This document shows, in pieces, positions 1 to 8,844 of a stretch of DNA of 62,221 nt (positions within the stretch are counted from its first letter, which is position 1; each line of letters opens with the position of its first letter). The stretch lies in NCBI RefSeq assembly GCF_006538165.1, contig NZ_BDLU01000011.1, forward strand, positions 1 through 62,221. Direction: 5' to 3'. The DNA comes from Komagataeibacter diospyri (GTDB lineage Bacteria > Pseudomonadota > Alphaproteobacteria > Acetobacterales > Acetobacteraceae). The notes below the pieces were generated by a model. It ran no database searches. It worked only from the letters and a program-made list of their open reading frames with translations, and was not told where the DNA came from. A program made the translations under genes and the position numbers.

Positions 1-117
1 GAGAACTTCTTCTGCAAGCTCAAGGAGTTCAAGCGCATCGCCATGCGCAGCGAAAAAACAGACAGATCATTCGAAGCCATGATCTATCTCGTTGGCGCAA
101 TCATCAATTCAAGATAA
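1..117 (+). CDS. C-terminal 38 residues of IS5-type transposase (partial)
   Basis: Frame 1 is open from the window edge to a TAA at 115-117. It encodes the last 38 residues of a DDE transposase, identical to the end of the second transposase frame at 35719-36114. It begins with ENFFCKLKEFKR, where the Glu is the likely third acidic residue of the DDE triad. The N-terminal part lies outside the window, so it cannot be said whether this copy is intact. Confidence 0.85.
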   Translation, partial: ENFFCKLKEFKRIAMRSEKTDRSFEAMIYLVGAIINSR

Positions 118-132
118 TTCCCAACAGGCCCC
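1..132 (+). mobile_element. Right end of an IS5-family element (truncated by window edge)
   Basis: The first 132 bases match base for base the right end of the complete element at 35309-36129, including the terminal inverted repeat that finishes with aacaggcccc. The element continues to the left outside the window. It lies in the same orientation as the complete copy, so the two are direct repeats about 36 kb apart. The sequence immediately to the right belongs to the intergenic palindromic repeat family, as it does at the complete copy. Confidence 0.9.
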
Positions 133-170
133 GAAAAAAGACGGTGCCCGGAAACTTTTATTTGCAGACA
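133..170 (-). repeat. Truncated copy of the intergenic palindromic repeat
   Basis: Read on the minus strand this is the 5' part of the repeat family also seen at 3204, 13242, 19511, 33804, 35241, 46740 and 53755: AAAGTTTCCGGGCACCGTC followed by a T run. The copy breaks off where the IS end begins at 132, so the element seems to have inserted into it. It lies just past the dadA stop codon and may help end dadA transcription. Confidence 0.7.
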
Positions 171-176
171 GTCGCT

Positions 177-1433
177 TTACTGTCCGTAGCGCACGATGCC
201 CAGATCCTCGTACGGGATGTCGGGCATCCGGTTCGACATGATGTCCGCCAGCACCCGGCCCGAACCGCAGGCCATGGTCCAGCCCAGCGTGCCATGCCCG
301 GTGTTGAGGAACAGGTTATCATACTTCGTGCGACCGATGATGGGCGTGCCATCGGGCGTCATCGGGCGCAGGCCGGTCCAGAATCTGGCACCTGCGATAT
401 TGCCGCCGCCGGGGAACAGGTCGGTCACCGAATGTTCCAGCGTTTCACGCCGGGGCGCGCGCAGCTTTGTGCTGAATCCTGCCAGTTCCGCCGTGCCACC
501 TACGCGGATGCGTTCGCCAAGGCGGGTGATCCCGATCTTGAATGTCTCATCCATGATGGTGGAGACCGGGGCCTGCTTTTCATTCACGATGTCAGCGGTC
601 AGCGAGTATCCCTTGACCGGATAGATCGGCAGGTCCAGCCCAAGACGGCGTACCATGGCGGGCGAATAGCTGCCCAGTGACAGGACATAGGAATCCGCCA
701 CCATCCGGCCCCTGCTGGTCTCGATTCCGGTAATATGGCCACCATCATTCGTCATGGTGCGGATGCGGGTGTCGTAATGGAAGGTGACGCCTGCTTTTGC
801 CGCCATGGCCGCAAGGCGCTGGGTGAACATGAACGCGTCCCCCGTCTCGTCCCCCGGCAGGCGCAGGCCACCCACGATCTTGTCCGCCGATGATGCCAGT
901 CCCGGCTCGGCCTTCACGCAGCCTTCACGTGTCAGGACTTCATATGGAACATTGTACTGCTCCAGCACGCGGATATCACCCGCGATGGCATCCAGCTGCT
1001 TTTGCGTGCGGAAAACCTGCAGCGTGCCCTGCTGGCGGTCATCATAGGTGATGCCGGTGCTGGTGCGCAGGTCGCGCATCACATCACGGCTGTATTCCGC
1101 AATGCGCACCATGCGGCCCTTGTTGCGGTCATAGGCGGCGGTGGTGCAGTTTTCCAGCATCTGCACCAGCCATTTCCACAGATGCGGGTCAGGCATGGGC
1201 CAGAACACGAAGGGGCGGTACTTCATCAGCAGCCACTTGACCGACTTCAGCGGTACGCCCGGGCCAGCCCAGGGGGATGAATAGCCTGGCGAGACCTGAC
1301 CCGCATTGGCAAAGCTGGTTTCAAGGCCTGCTTCGGGCTGGCGGTCCACCACAGTGACCTCATGCCCTGCCTGCGCAAGGTACCATGCCGATGTCACACC
1401 GACGACACCGCTACCCAGAACGATGATTTTCAT
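177..1433 (-). CDS. dadA: D-amino acid dehydrogenase (small-subunit type, quinone-linked)
   Basis: This 418-residue protein oxidatively deaminates D-amino acids, chiefly D-alanine to pyruvate and ammonia, and passes electrons from FAD to the respiratory quinone pool at the inner membrane. The N-terminus carries the FAD Rossmann motif [16 protein letters not shown]. The segment near residues 38-55 with [14 protein letters not shown] and a C-terminal [14 protein letters not shown] are typical of DadA. Length matches the family. It follows alr by 34 bases and is probably its cotranscribed partner: racemase makes D-alanine, DadA oxidises it. An Lrp-type regulator is divergent. No defect is visible. 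Other FAD-dependent amino-acid oxidases are less likely given the full-length match in motifs. Confidence 0.93.
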   Translation of the reverse strand: MKIIVLGSGVVGVTSAWYLAQAGHEVTVVDRQPEAGLETSFANAGQVSPGYSSPWAGPGVPLKSVKWLLMKYRPFVFWPMPDPHLWKWLVQMLENCTTAAYDRNKGRMVRIAEYSRDVMRDLRTSTGITYDDRQQGTLQVFRTQKQLDAIAGDIRVLEQYNVPYEVLTREGCVKAEPGLASSADKIVGGLRLPGDETGDAFMFTQRLAAMAAKAGVTFHYDTRIRTMTNDGGHITGIETSRGRMVADSYVLSLGSYSPAMVRRLGLDLPIYPVKGYSLTADIVNEKQAPVSTIMDETFKIGITRLGERIRVGGTAELAGFSTKLRAPRRETLEHSVTDLFPGGGNIAGARFWTGLRPMTPDGTPIIGRTKYDNLFLNTGHGTLGWTMACGSGRVLADIMSNRMPDIPYEDLGIVRYGQ

Positions 1434-1467
1434 TACACAGATGCCTTTTCTGGCGGGTGGAAACGCA

Positions 1468-2613
1468 TCACGCCGCCTGTGTCAGGTACGCGCGATGGAA
1501 ACGGGAACCCAGCGCCGTCAGCACTTCATAGCCGATGGTGCCAGCGGATCGGGCGACATCATCCACGCTGCGGCGCGGGCCGATCATGTCCACATGCGTG
1601 GCCTGTGCCAGCACGCTTTCGGGCACGTCGCTTACGTCGATGGTGGTGGAATCCATGGAAATGCGGCCAAGGATCGGCAGCCGGTAGTCCCCCAGCCACG
1701 CACATCCCCCGCCATTCGCGCCATGGCGCAGGAACCCGTCGGCATAACCGATACCCAATGTCGCGATGCGGGCAGGCCCCGTGGCACGCCATGTCAGGCC
1801 ATAGCCTACGCCGTCGCCCGCGCTGATGGTGCGGCGCTGGACGATACGCGCGCCCAGCCGCACGGTGGGATGCAGGGGGTTGGGCGCGTCTTCATTGGGG
1901 GCCAGGCCGTAAAGGGCCGCACCGGGGCGGACAAGGTCGAAATGGTAATCAGGCCCGAGGAAGATCCCCGATGAGGCCGAAAGAGCCAGCGGCGCCGCGG
2001 GCAGGCGGGCGGCCATGGCGCGCAGGCGGTCGCGCTGCATGACGTTGGCGGGGTTGGCCGGGGTATCGGCGCAGGCGAGGTGGCTCATCACCAGCCGGAT
2101 CTCGATACCGTCCAGCAGGTCCGGGTTGGCTGCCAGCGTGGTGACATTCGCATCAGACAGCCCAAAGCGGGACATGCCGGTATCAACCTGCAGGGCAGCG
2201 GGCAGGAACTTGTCCATCTGGCCCGCATGTGCGCGCCAACCGGCCACCTGTTCCATGCTGTTCAGCACCGGCAGCAGGTTATGGCGCGTAAATTCGGCTT
2301 CGGTCCCTGGCATCGGGCCATGCAGGACAAAGATGCGTGTGGTTGGGGCGACATGCGGCCGCAGGCGGACGCCTTCCTCCAGATGAGCGACGAAAAAGGT
2401 ATTCGCCCCGGCCTGTTCCAGCACGGGGGCAACCCGGTGGGCACCCAGTCCATAGGCATCAGCCTTGACCACGGCAGCACAGATGCTGCTGCCCGTGCGG
2501 GCATTGAGCAGGCGGTAATTCGCCGCGATCGCGCCCAGATCGATTTCCAGCATCGCACCCGCACCCGGCGCGGCCCAGCCGGTAGCGTGCGGGAAGGAAG
2601 GCAGGTCAGGCAT
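1468..2613 (-). CDS. alr: Alanine racemase, PLP-dependent
   Basis: The 381-residue protein interconverts L- and D-alanine in the cytoplasm. The PLP lysine is in [13 protein letters not shown] (Lys50), and the catalytic tyrosine region DGVGYGLTW lies near residue 270. The metal-independent fold type III length of about 360-380 residues fits. Because dadA follows directly and an Lrp-family gene is divergent, the arrangement resembles the catabolic dadAX operon with gene order reversed, so dadX is an equally apt name. It could also supply D-alanine for peptidoglycan if it is the only racemase in the genome, which the window cannot show. Confidence 0.92.
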   Translation of the reverse strand: MPDLPSFPHATGWAAPGAGAMLEIDLGAIAANYRLLNARTGSSICAAVVKADAYGLGAHRVAPVLEQAGANTFFVAHLEEGVRLRPHVAPTTRIFVLHGPMPGTEAEFTRHNLLPVLNSMEQVAGWRAHAGQMDKFLPAALQVDTGMSRFGLSDANVTTLAANPDLLDGIEIRLVMSHLACADTPANPANVMQRDRLRAMAARLPAAPLALSASSGIFLGPDYHFDLVRPGAALYGLAPNEDAPNPLHPTVRLGARIVQRRTISAGDGVGYGLTWRATGPARIATLGIGYADGFLRHGANGGGCAWLGDYRLPILGRISMDSTTIDVSDVPESVLAQATHVDMIGPRRSVDDVARSAGTIGYEVLTALGSRFHRAYLTQAA

Positions 2614-2689
2614 TGGAACGTGTACTCCATCGGGCTGGCGGGACAGGGTGATCGTACGCTGATAGAAACAAAATGTCCTGTCGTTTGAT

Positions 2690-2731
2690 GCAATTTTATG
2701 CGATTAAGGATTGGCTGTACGCAATTATATA
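2690..2731. promoter_or_regulatory. Candidate Lrp-type operator region between alr and the regulator
   Basis: The divergent spacer holds two similar AT-rich boxes, GCAATTTTATGC at 2690 and GCAATTATATAC at 2721, with starts 31 bases apart, close to three helical turns. Lrp/AsnC proteins typically bind several degenerate sites in phase on the helix. That the neighbouring regulator binds here is inference from position and spacing. Confidence 0.3.
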
Positions 2732-2754
2732 CTAAAATAAGCGGAAAATTCATC

Positions 2755-3198
2755 ATGGCATTCGATCGTCTGACAGACGCCATATTGCGCAACCTTCGTC
2801 ATGACGGACGGATGAGCAATGCCGAACTGGCACAGAAGGTTGGCCTGTCCCCTTCCGCATGTCTGCGGCGGGTGCGGATGCTGGAAAAAGACGGGGTGAT
2901 CCGGGGCTATCGCGCCCTGGTGGATGAGCGTTCGGTTCACGGCATGACCACCGTGATCGTACAGATCACGCTGGAACGCCAGACGGAGGAATGTCTGCGC
3001 CGGTTCGAAGCCCGCGTGCGCGAATGCGCTGATGTGCGCGAATGTTACCTGATGACGGGGGATGCCGATTATCTGGTCCGCGTCGAGGCACGTGATGCCG
3101 CCGATTATGAACGCATCCACAAGGAAGAGCTGTCGCGCATGCCCGGCGTCGCCCGGATACAGAGCAACTTCGCCATCCGCACCGTCGTGCAGCGCTAG
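2755..3198 (+). CDS. Lrp/AsnC-family transcriptional regulator (probable dad regulator)
   Basis: From the ATG at 2755 the protein is 147 residues, the normal length for this family. An upstream ATG at 2698 would add 19 poorly conserved residues from AT-rich spacer and is rejected. The N-terminal winged helix-turn-helix includes ELAQKVGLSPSACLRRVRML. The C-terminal half has the RAM ligand-binding domain pattern, with YLMTGDADYLVRVEA. Divergent placement from alr-dadA suggests it activates that pair in response to alanine, as DadR/Lrp proteins do elsewhere. The specific ligand is not shown by sequence. Confidence 0.88.
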   Translation: MAFDRLTDAILRNLRHDGRMSNAELAQKVGLSPSACLRRVRMLEKDGVIRGYRALVDERSVHGMTTVIVQITLERQTEECLRRFEARVRECADVRECYLMTGDADYLVRVEARDAADYERIHKEELSRMPGVARIQSNFAIRTVVQR

Positions 3199-3203
3199 AT
3201 ATT

Positions 3204-3265
3204 GATAAAAATAAGAGTTTCCGGGTGCTGCCTTTTTTAAAGGCAGCGTTATCTAAGGCTTTATC
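3204..3265 (+). repeat. Intergenic palindromic repeat, half-length copy
   Basis: The 3' space between the convergent lrp-type gene and glpF contains GTTTCCGGGTGCTGCC, a T/A loop, then GGCAGC, the first stem of the repeat family. The second stem is absent or decayed here. The GC stem next to T and A runs could act as a bidirectional terminator for the convergent genes. The remainder of this spacer (3266-3381) holds nothing else recognised. Confidence 0.7.
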
Positions 3266-3381
3266 ACGTCGGGTATCCGGGATGCGCGGTCCGGCCCGGA
3301 CATGCACGGCAGGGCAGGTGTGGGTCGGACCCAAGATGGGACGTGATACCGACGGGATAACCCGGTGACTGAAGGGAAGCT

Positions 3382-4194
3382 TTACGGGGCTGGGGGAATG
3401 ACCGCACTGGCGTGACGTGGAATGAACGGACGGATCAGGAACTGGTAGCAGCCCGCGCCGACCACGCCGCCCAGCAGCGGGCCGGCAATCGGCACCCACC
3501 AGAAATTGTCTGCCGAAGGCAGGGCTGAACCGCCCCATCCGGCCAGGAAACAGAACAGGCGCGGCCCGAAGTCACGGGCGGGATTGATGGCCCATGCCTC
3601 CAGATAGCCCGAACACGCGCCGATGCTGGCCACCAGCAGGCCGATGATCAGCGCGCTGGAATTGGCCTGCGGGGCGACGGTATTGTATTCGCAGGTAATC
3701 GCGAAGATACCGCCGACCAGCAGCGCCGTCAGGATGGTTTCATCCATGAAGGCATGGAGCGGCGTGATGAATTCGCCCGGATGGGTAAAGAAGACCCCCG
3801 CTGCCCCGCCATCGGCGCGGCTTATGCCATGCAACTGGTTGTAATGGTCTATCACCGGCTGGTACAGCGTATAGACAAGGGCGGCCCCCAGTACGCCCCC
3901 CAATATCTGTGCCGCACAGTATGCCGGCACCTTGCGCCACGAAAAACCACGGTAAAGCGCCAGCGCCACCGATACGGCGGGGGTGGCGTGGGGGCCCGAT
4001 ACACTACCGGTCACGTAAATTGCGATGGTCACACCCAGCCCCCATACAATGGACACCCCCCAGTAGGAGAGCTTGTACGGACTGGGATCATACAGCGTGT
4101 ACATGGCAGCCACGGAATCGCCGATCAGGACAATGATCATGACCGCAATGCATTCTGATATCAGTTCGCCCAGAAACTGTCGGTTCTTTAGCAT
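3382..4194 (-). CDS. glpF: Glycerol facilitator / aquaglyceroporin with a variant first NPA motif
   Basis: From the ATG at 4194 this is a 270-residue MIP-family channel with about six membrane helices. It starts MLKNRQFLGE, and the open frame upstream to 4485 has no family resemblance. The selectivity-filter Trp context IVWGLGV matches GlpF. The second half-helix motif AINPARDFGPR is canonical, but the first is SGPHATPAVSV, with Thr (ACC) where Asn of NPA is nearly invariant. The gene is divergent from glpD, and both carry a GlpR-like operator, so it should admit glycerol for GlpK. Function as a glycerol pore is likely; the effect of the Thr is unknown. Confidence 0.9.
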   Translation of the reverse strand: MLKNRQFLGELISECIAVMIIVLIGDSVAAMYTLYDPSPYKLSYWGVSIVWGLGVTIAIYVTGSVSGPHATPAVSVALALYRGFSWRKVPAYCAAQILGGVLGAALVYTLYQPVIDHYNQLHGISRADGGAAGVFFTHPGEFITPLHAFMDETILTALLVGGIFAITCEYNTVAPQANSSALIIGLLVASIGACSGYLEAWAINPARDFGPRLFCFLAGWGGSALPSADNFWWVPIAGPLLGGVVGAGCYQFLIRPFIPRHASAVIPPAP

Positions 4195-4270
4195 TTTAAC
4201 CCACTTTATTCTTTTATTATCATTCGATGGGAATGGGCTGTCCGCCTTGTGGCGGGTTTCCTGCCCTGAC

Positions 4271-4288
4271 ATGTTCTTAAACGAACAT
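4271..4288. promoter_or_regulatory. GlpR-like operator upstream of glpF
   Basis: ATGTTCTTAAACGAACAT is an 18-bp imperfect palindrome 77 bases before the chosen glpF start. It is nearly the same as the site before glpD and resembles the TGTTCG/CGAACA half-sites of enterobacterial GlpR operators. Binding by the GlpR encoded at 9984-10742 is inferred. Confidence 0.65.
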
Positions 4289-4597
4289 ACGCGGGTCGGG
4301 AAGAGGGACACGTGATTGCCGGGGGGAAAGTTTCTCTTTTTCCCGATTATTTCATCATATTTCATGAAACCTCTCCAGCCTGGCGGATTTGGGGGCATAC
4401 CGTGCTGGCGTGTGTCAGACAGCGGCGGGGCGGAGTGACAGGTCATGCCGCGCGTTTTCGCACATGCACAAAAACCGTCTGGCACAGGTAAATACTAACA
4501 GGTGGCGAATTTATGTCTAAAACCGGCAATATTTATGCATAAAATATTTCATGGAATGCCATGGCAGATGTGCGATTTCCCTATTGAAACGCTCATG

Positions 4598-4615
4598 ATG
4601 TTCGTTTACGAACAT
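4598..4615. promoter_or_regulatory. GlpR-like operator upstream of glpD
   Basis: ATGTTCGTTTACGAACAT is a palindrome with perfect seven-base arms, placed 23 bases before the glpD start and just before its AGGAGG ribosome site at 4622. It should overlap the promoter or early leader of the glpDKX-fba-glpR operon and allow repression by GlpR, relieved by glycerol 3-phosphate. Confidence 0.72.
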
Positions 4616-4638
4616 TGATATCAGGAGGAACATCTACC

Positions 4639-6201
4639 ATGGCGTCCAAGGACGAAACATTCCGCACCCCCGCGGCACAGGGCGGTCCGCTCGACCTGCT
4701 GGTCGTCGGCGGTGGGATCAATGGCACGGGCATCGCGCGCGATGCTGCGGGGCGGGGCGCGTCCGTCCTGCTGGTCGAGCAGGACGACCTGGCCAACCAT
4801 ACTTCATCGGCCAGCACCAAGCTGATCCATGGTGGTCTGCGCTACCTTGAATATTATGAATTCCGGCTGGTGCGCGAGGCGCTGATCGAACGTGAGCGCC
4901 TGTTGCACATAGCACCCCACATCATCTGGCCGATGCGTTTCGTGCTGCCCTATACCCCGCAGGCACGGCCTGCGTGGATGCTGCGCCTTGGCCTGTTCCT
5001 GTATGACCACCTTGCGCCCAACATGACGCTGCCCAAGTGCAAGTCGCTTGATTTCCGCACGAATTCGGCGGGCAAGCCGCTCAACGGCACGCTGGCGCGT
5101 GGCTTCGCCTATTCCGACGGGTGGGTGCAGGACAGCCGCCTCGTTGTACTCAACGCCATGGACGCCAGGGCCCATGGCGCCGATATCCGCACCCGCACCC
5201 GCCTGGTGCAGGCACGCCGTGTGAATGGCCTGTGGGAAGCGGTGATCGAGAATACGCGCGATGGCAGCCAGACGACCGTGCGGGCAAAAGTGCTGGTCAA
5301 TGCCGGTGGCCCGTGGGTGAGCGAAGTGCTGCGCAAGCGCGCGCAGGTCGATTCCGACAAGAACGTGCGTCTGGTCAAGGGCAGCCATATCGTGGTGCCG
5401 CGCCTGTTTGACGGGCCGCAGGCCTATATCCTGCAGAACCCGGACAAGCGTATCGTTTTCGCGATCCCCTACGAACAGAAATTCACCCTGATCGGCACTA
5501 CCGACGTACCGTGGACGCAGGCCCCCGGCCGGGTCGAGATCTCGCCCGAGGAAATCAGCTACCTGTGCGAAAGCGTCAGCCGCTATTTCACCAGGCCGGT
5601 AACGCCTGATGACGTGGTGTGGAGCTACGCCGGCGTGCGCCCGCTGTATGATGACGCTGCCAAGAACGCCTCCGCCGTGACGCGTGATTACGTGCTGGAT
5701 GTGGATACGCAGGGCAATCAGGCGCCAATGCTGTCCATCTTCGGCGGCAAGATCACCACTTACCGCAAGCTGGCCGAACACGCGCTTGAAAAGCTGCAGC
5801 CCTTCCTGCCTGTTCTGTCCGCGCCGGGCTGGACCGCGGATCAGGTGCTGCCCGGCGGTGACCTGGGCGATGGCGGGTTTGACGGCGCGGTCAGTCGCCT
5901 TGCGGCAAAGGCCCCGTTCCTTGATGCACAGCTATGCTGGCGTCTGGTGCGCAACTATGGTTCACGTGCGGTTGAAATCGTGGGTGATGCGCGCAGCATG
6001 GCTGACATGGGCGAGCAGTTTGGCGGTGGCCTGACCGCGCGTGAGGTAGAATACCTGATTGCACATGAATGGGCGCAGACGACCGAGGACATCCTGTGGC
6101 GTCGTTCCCGCATGGGCCTGCATGTGACCGATGAGGACGCAGGCCGCCTTGACAGCTACCTGCGTGGTCGCCAGCCGGTCGCCGCAAAATCAGTTTCGTG
6201 A
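4639..6201 (+). CDS. glpD: Aerobic glycerol-3-phosphate dehydrogenase
   Basis: This FAD enzyme of 520 residues oxidises glycerol 3-phosphate to dihydroxyacetone phosphate at the cytoplasmic membrane and reduces quinone. The start is the ATG at 4639, 11 bases after AGGAGG. The FAD motif LLVVGGGINGTGIARDA lies near residues 20-36, and SSASTKLIHGGLRYLE is the family signature. The C-terminal DAO-C region with GLTAREVEYL is complete. The glpK gene follows after 69 bases that include a stable hairpin. A GlpR-like palindrome precedes the gene. Confidence 0.95.
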   Translation: MASKDETFRTPAAQGGPLDLLVVGGGINGTGIARDAAGRGASVLLVEQDDLANHTSSASTKLIHGGLRYLEYYEFRLVREALIERERLLHIAPHIIWPMRFVLPYTPQARPAWMLRLGLFLYDHLAPNMTLPKCKSLDFRTNSAGKPLNGTLARGFAYSDGWVQDSRLVVLNAMDARAHGADIRTRTRLVQARRVNGLWEAVIENTRDGSQTTVRAKVLVNAGGPWVSEVLRKRAQVDSDKNVRLVKGSHIVVPRLFDGPQAYILQNPDKRIVFAIPYEQKFTLIGTTDVPWTQAPGRVEISPEEISYLCESVSRYFTRPVTPDDVVWSYAGVRPLYDDAAKNASAVTRDYVLDVDTQGNQAPMLSIFGGKITTYRKLAEHALEKLQPFLPVLSAPGWTADQVLPGGDLGDGGFDGAVSRLAAKAPFLDAQLCWRLVRNYGSRAVEIVGDARSMADMGEQFGGGLTAREVEYLIAHEWAQTTEDILWRRSRMGLHVTDEDAGRLDSYLRGRQPVAAKSVS

Positions 6202-6207
6202 CAAACA

Positions 6208-6235
6208 GGCCGTGGGCGTAACATCGCCCACGGCC
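6208..6235 (+). promoter_or_regulatory. Perfect hairpin between glpD and glpK
   Basis: GGCCGTGGGCG, a six-base loop, then CGCCCACGGCC form an 11-bp GC-rich stem just after the glpD stop. No T run follows, so it is more likely an mRNA-stabilising or processing hairpin that tunes glpD and glpK levels than a terminator. Confidence 0.6.
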
Positions 6236-6270
6236 GGAACCGCATCCGCCCGTCAGGGCAGGAGAAGATA

Positions 6271-7770
6271 ATGAACAAGAAGAACAGAATTCTCGCTATC
6301 GATCAGGGAACGACCTCGACCCGCAGCATCGTCTTCGATCGTGACATCAACGCCCTTTCGGTCGCCCGTACCGAATTTGCCCAGCATTACCCCAATCCGG
6401 GCTGGGTCGAGCACGACCCGGAGGAAATCTGGTCCAACGTCCTGTCCACTGCGCGTGAAGCCATTGAAAAGGCCGGTGGCCCGGGCACGATCGCGGGCAT
6501 CGGCATTACCAACCAGCGTGAAACCATTGTCGTATGGGACCGGGCAACGGGAAAGCCCATTCACCGCGCCATCGTCTGGCAGGACCGGCGTACGACGCCC
6601 GTCTGCGCGCGTATGCATGAACAGGGGCATGAGGCGCTGGTACGCGAACGCACCGGCCTGCTGCTGGACCCTTATTTCTCGGCCACGAAAATTGCGTGGA
6701 TCCTTGATAACGTCGCAGGGGCACGCGTGCAGGCCGAGCAGGGCAGGCTGGCCTGCGGCACGATCGACAGCTTCCTGCTGTGGCGGCTGACCGGTGGGCG
6801 CGTGCATGCCACCGACACGACCAATGCATCACGTACGCTGCTGTTCAATATCCATAGCTGCGCATGGGATGATGACCTGCTGGCGCTGTTCAACGTGCCG
6901 CGCGCCATCCTGCCCGAAGTGCGGACCAACAGCGAAATCTTTGGTGAGACGGAAGCCGACCTGTTTGGCGAACCGCTGAAGGTCGCGGGCATGGCGGGTG
7001 ACCAGAACGCCGCCATGGTAGGCCAGGTCTGTTTTAAACCCGGTACGGCCAAGGCGACCTATGGCACGGGCTGCTTCGCGCTGCTCAACACCGGGACCAC
7101 GCCCGTCCAGTCCGAAAACCGCATGTTGACCACCATTGCCTACCGCATCGGTTCCGAGACGACATACGCGCTGGAAGGCTCTATTTTCGTAGCGGGTGCG
7201 GCCGTCCGCTGGCTGCGTGACGGGCTGAACCTGATTACTCACGCTTCCCAGACCGATGACATGGCGACCCGCGTGCCGCACAGCCATGGCGTGTACATGG
7301 TGCCGGGTTTTGTCGGTCTTGGCGCGCCGCACTGGGACCCGGACGCCCGTGGCCTGATCTGCGGGCTGACGCTGGATGCGACGGCGGCCCATATCGCCCG
7401 CGCGGCGCTGGAATCGGTAGCATATCAGACGCTTGACCTTATGGATGCCATGCATGAGGACGGTGGCGAGGAACTGAGCGCACTGCGTGTTGATGGCGGG
7501 ATGTCGGTCAATGACTGGTTCTGCCAGTTTCTTGCCGATATGCTGCGCACGCCGGTGGAACGGCCCAAGCAGGTCGAGACGACGGCCCTTGGCGCCGCCT
7601 TCCTGGCCGGACTGGCGACGGGGGTATGGAACAGCATTGCGGAAGTTGAAGGTACCTGGAGCCGCGGGCAGCTGTTCCGTCCCACAATGGATAAGGTACA
7701 GCGCGACAGTATGGTGGCAGGATGGCATATGGCGGTGCGCCGTACGCTCAGTTCCACCATTGCTGCGTAA
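6271..7770 (+). CDS. glpK: Glycerol kinase
   Basis: The 499-residue FGGY-family kinase phosphorylates glycerol to glycerol 3-phosphate with ATP, trapping glycerol that enters through GlpF. The N-terminal phosphate-binding motif [10 protein letters not shown] is intact, as is [13 protein letters not shown] near residue 245 and the C-terminal [11 protein letters not shown] segment. A GGCAGGAG ribosome site precedes the ATG. It is the second gene of the operon. Length equals that of most bacterial GlpK proteins, and no active-site loss is seen. Confidence 0.96.
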   Translation: MNKKNRILAIDQGTTSTRSIVFDRDINALSVARTEFAQHYPNPGWVEHDPEEIWSNVLSTAREAIEKAGGPGTIAGIGITNQRETIVVWDRATGKPIHRAIVWQDRRTTPVCARMHEQGHEALVRERTGLLLDPYFSATKIAWILDNVAGARVQAEQGRLACGTIDSFLLWRLTGGRVHATDTTNASRTLLFNIHSCAWDDDLLALFNVPRAILPEVRTNSEIFGETEADLFGEPLKVAGMAGDQNAAMVGQVCFKPGTAKATYGTGCFALLNTGTTPVQSENRMLTTIAYRIGSETTYALEGSIFVAGAAVRWLRDGLNLITHASQTDDMATRVPHSHGVYMVPGFVGLGAPHWDPDARGLICGLTLDATAAHIARAALESVAYQTLDLMDAMHEDGGEELSALRVDGGMSVNDWFCQFLADMLRTPVERPKQVETTALGAAFLAGLATGVWNSIAEVEGTWSRGQLFRPTMDKVQRDSMVAGWHMAVRRTLSSTIAA

Positions 7771-7809
7771 CCTACGAATTATAGCAAGAAGACAGGAAAA
7801 GAGTGTTTC

Positions 7810-8796
7810 ATGACCTCCACCCGGCATAATCCCTATCAGGTTACGGATCGCAACCTTGCCCTTGAACTTGTCCGCGTGACGGAAGCGGCCGCCGTGGCCG
7901 CGTCGGCATGGACAGGCCGTGGCCTGAAGAATGAAGCTGACGGCGCGGCGGTGGAGGCCATGCGTCGCGCGTTCGACACGGTTGCCATCAACGGCACCGT
8001 GGTGATTGGCGAAGGCGAGATGGATGAAGCCCCGATGCTGTTCATCGGGGAAAACGTGGGCGCGGGCGGCCCCGGCATGGATATTGCCGTGGACCCGCTG
8101 GAAGGCACCAACCTGTGTGCCAAGAATCTGCCCAACGCCCTGACGGTTGTGGCCCTGGCGGAAAGCGGCAACTTTCTGCATGCGCCTGACATTTACATGG
8201 ACAAGATCGTGGTCGGTCCCAATCTGCCCGAAGGCGTGGTGGATCTGGACAACAGCATCGAAGCCAACCTGAAGGCACTGGCCGCAGCCAAGAAGTGCGA
8301 TGTGTCCGAACTCATGCTGTGTACGCTTGACCGTGAGCGTCATGAGGAACTGATTTCGCGCACCCGCGCTGCTGGCGCCCGTGTGACGCTGCTTAGCGAC
8401 GGTGACGTGGCGGCTGCCATTGCCGCATGCCTGGATGACAGCGAAATCGATATCTACGTGGGGTCGGGTGGCGCGCCCGAAGGCGTGCTGGCCGCCGCCG
8501 CCGTGCGCTGTGTGAATGGGCAGATGCAGGGGCGCCTGCTGTTTGAGGATGACGGGCAGATCGAGCGCGCGCGCAAGATGAACCCCGGTGCGGACCCGTC
8601 GCGCAAGCTGGCTCTGGAAGACATGGCGCGGGGCGATGTGCTGTTTTCGGCTACTGGTGTGACGGGGGGGGCGCTGCTGCGCGGTATCCGCCGCAGCGGC
8701 ATCCGCACGGTCACGCATTCGCTGGTTATGCGTTCCAAGTCTGGCACCATTCGTTTCGTGGAAGGCCATCACGACTACCAGACCAAGACCTGGTGA
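7810..8796 (+). CDS. glpX: Fructose-1,6-bisphosphatase, class II
   Basis: This 328-residue enzyme hydrolyses fructose 1,6-bisphosphate to fructose 6-phosphate. Metal and substrate motifs are present: GEGEMDEAP near residue 62 and DPLEGTN near residue 96. It lies 39 bases after glpK and 48 before the aldolase, the same strand and probably the same transcript. The context implies gluconeogenic use of glycerol carbon: triose phosphates condense to fructose bisphosphate (next gene) and this enzyme makes the step irreversible. Acetic acid bacteria generally lack phosphofructokinase, so this direction makes sense. Confidence 0.93.
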   Translation: MTSTRHNPYQVTDRNLALELVRVTEAAAVAASAWTGRGLKNEADGAAVEAMRRAFDTVAINGTVVIGEGEMDEAPMLFIGENVGAGGPGMDIAVDPLEGTNLCAKNLPNALTVVALAESGNFLHAPDIYMDKIVVGPNLPEGVVDLDNSIEANLKALAAAKKCDVSELMLCTLDRERHEELISRTRAAGARVTLLSDGDVAAAIAACLDDSEIDIYVGSGGAPEGVLAAAAVRCVNGQMQGRLLFEDDGQIERARKMNPGADPSRKLALEDMARGDVLFSATGVTGGALLRGIRRSGIRTVTHSLVMRSKSGTIRFVEGHHDYQTKTW

Positions 8797-8844
8797 ACAT
8801 TTCATCCGTTGCATAACAACAATAACAGGCAATAGAGGAACGAC

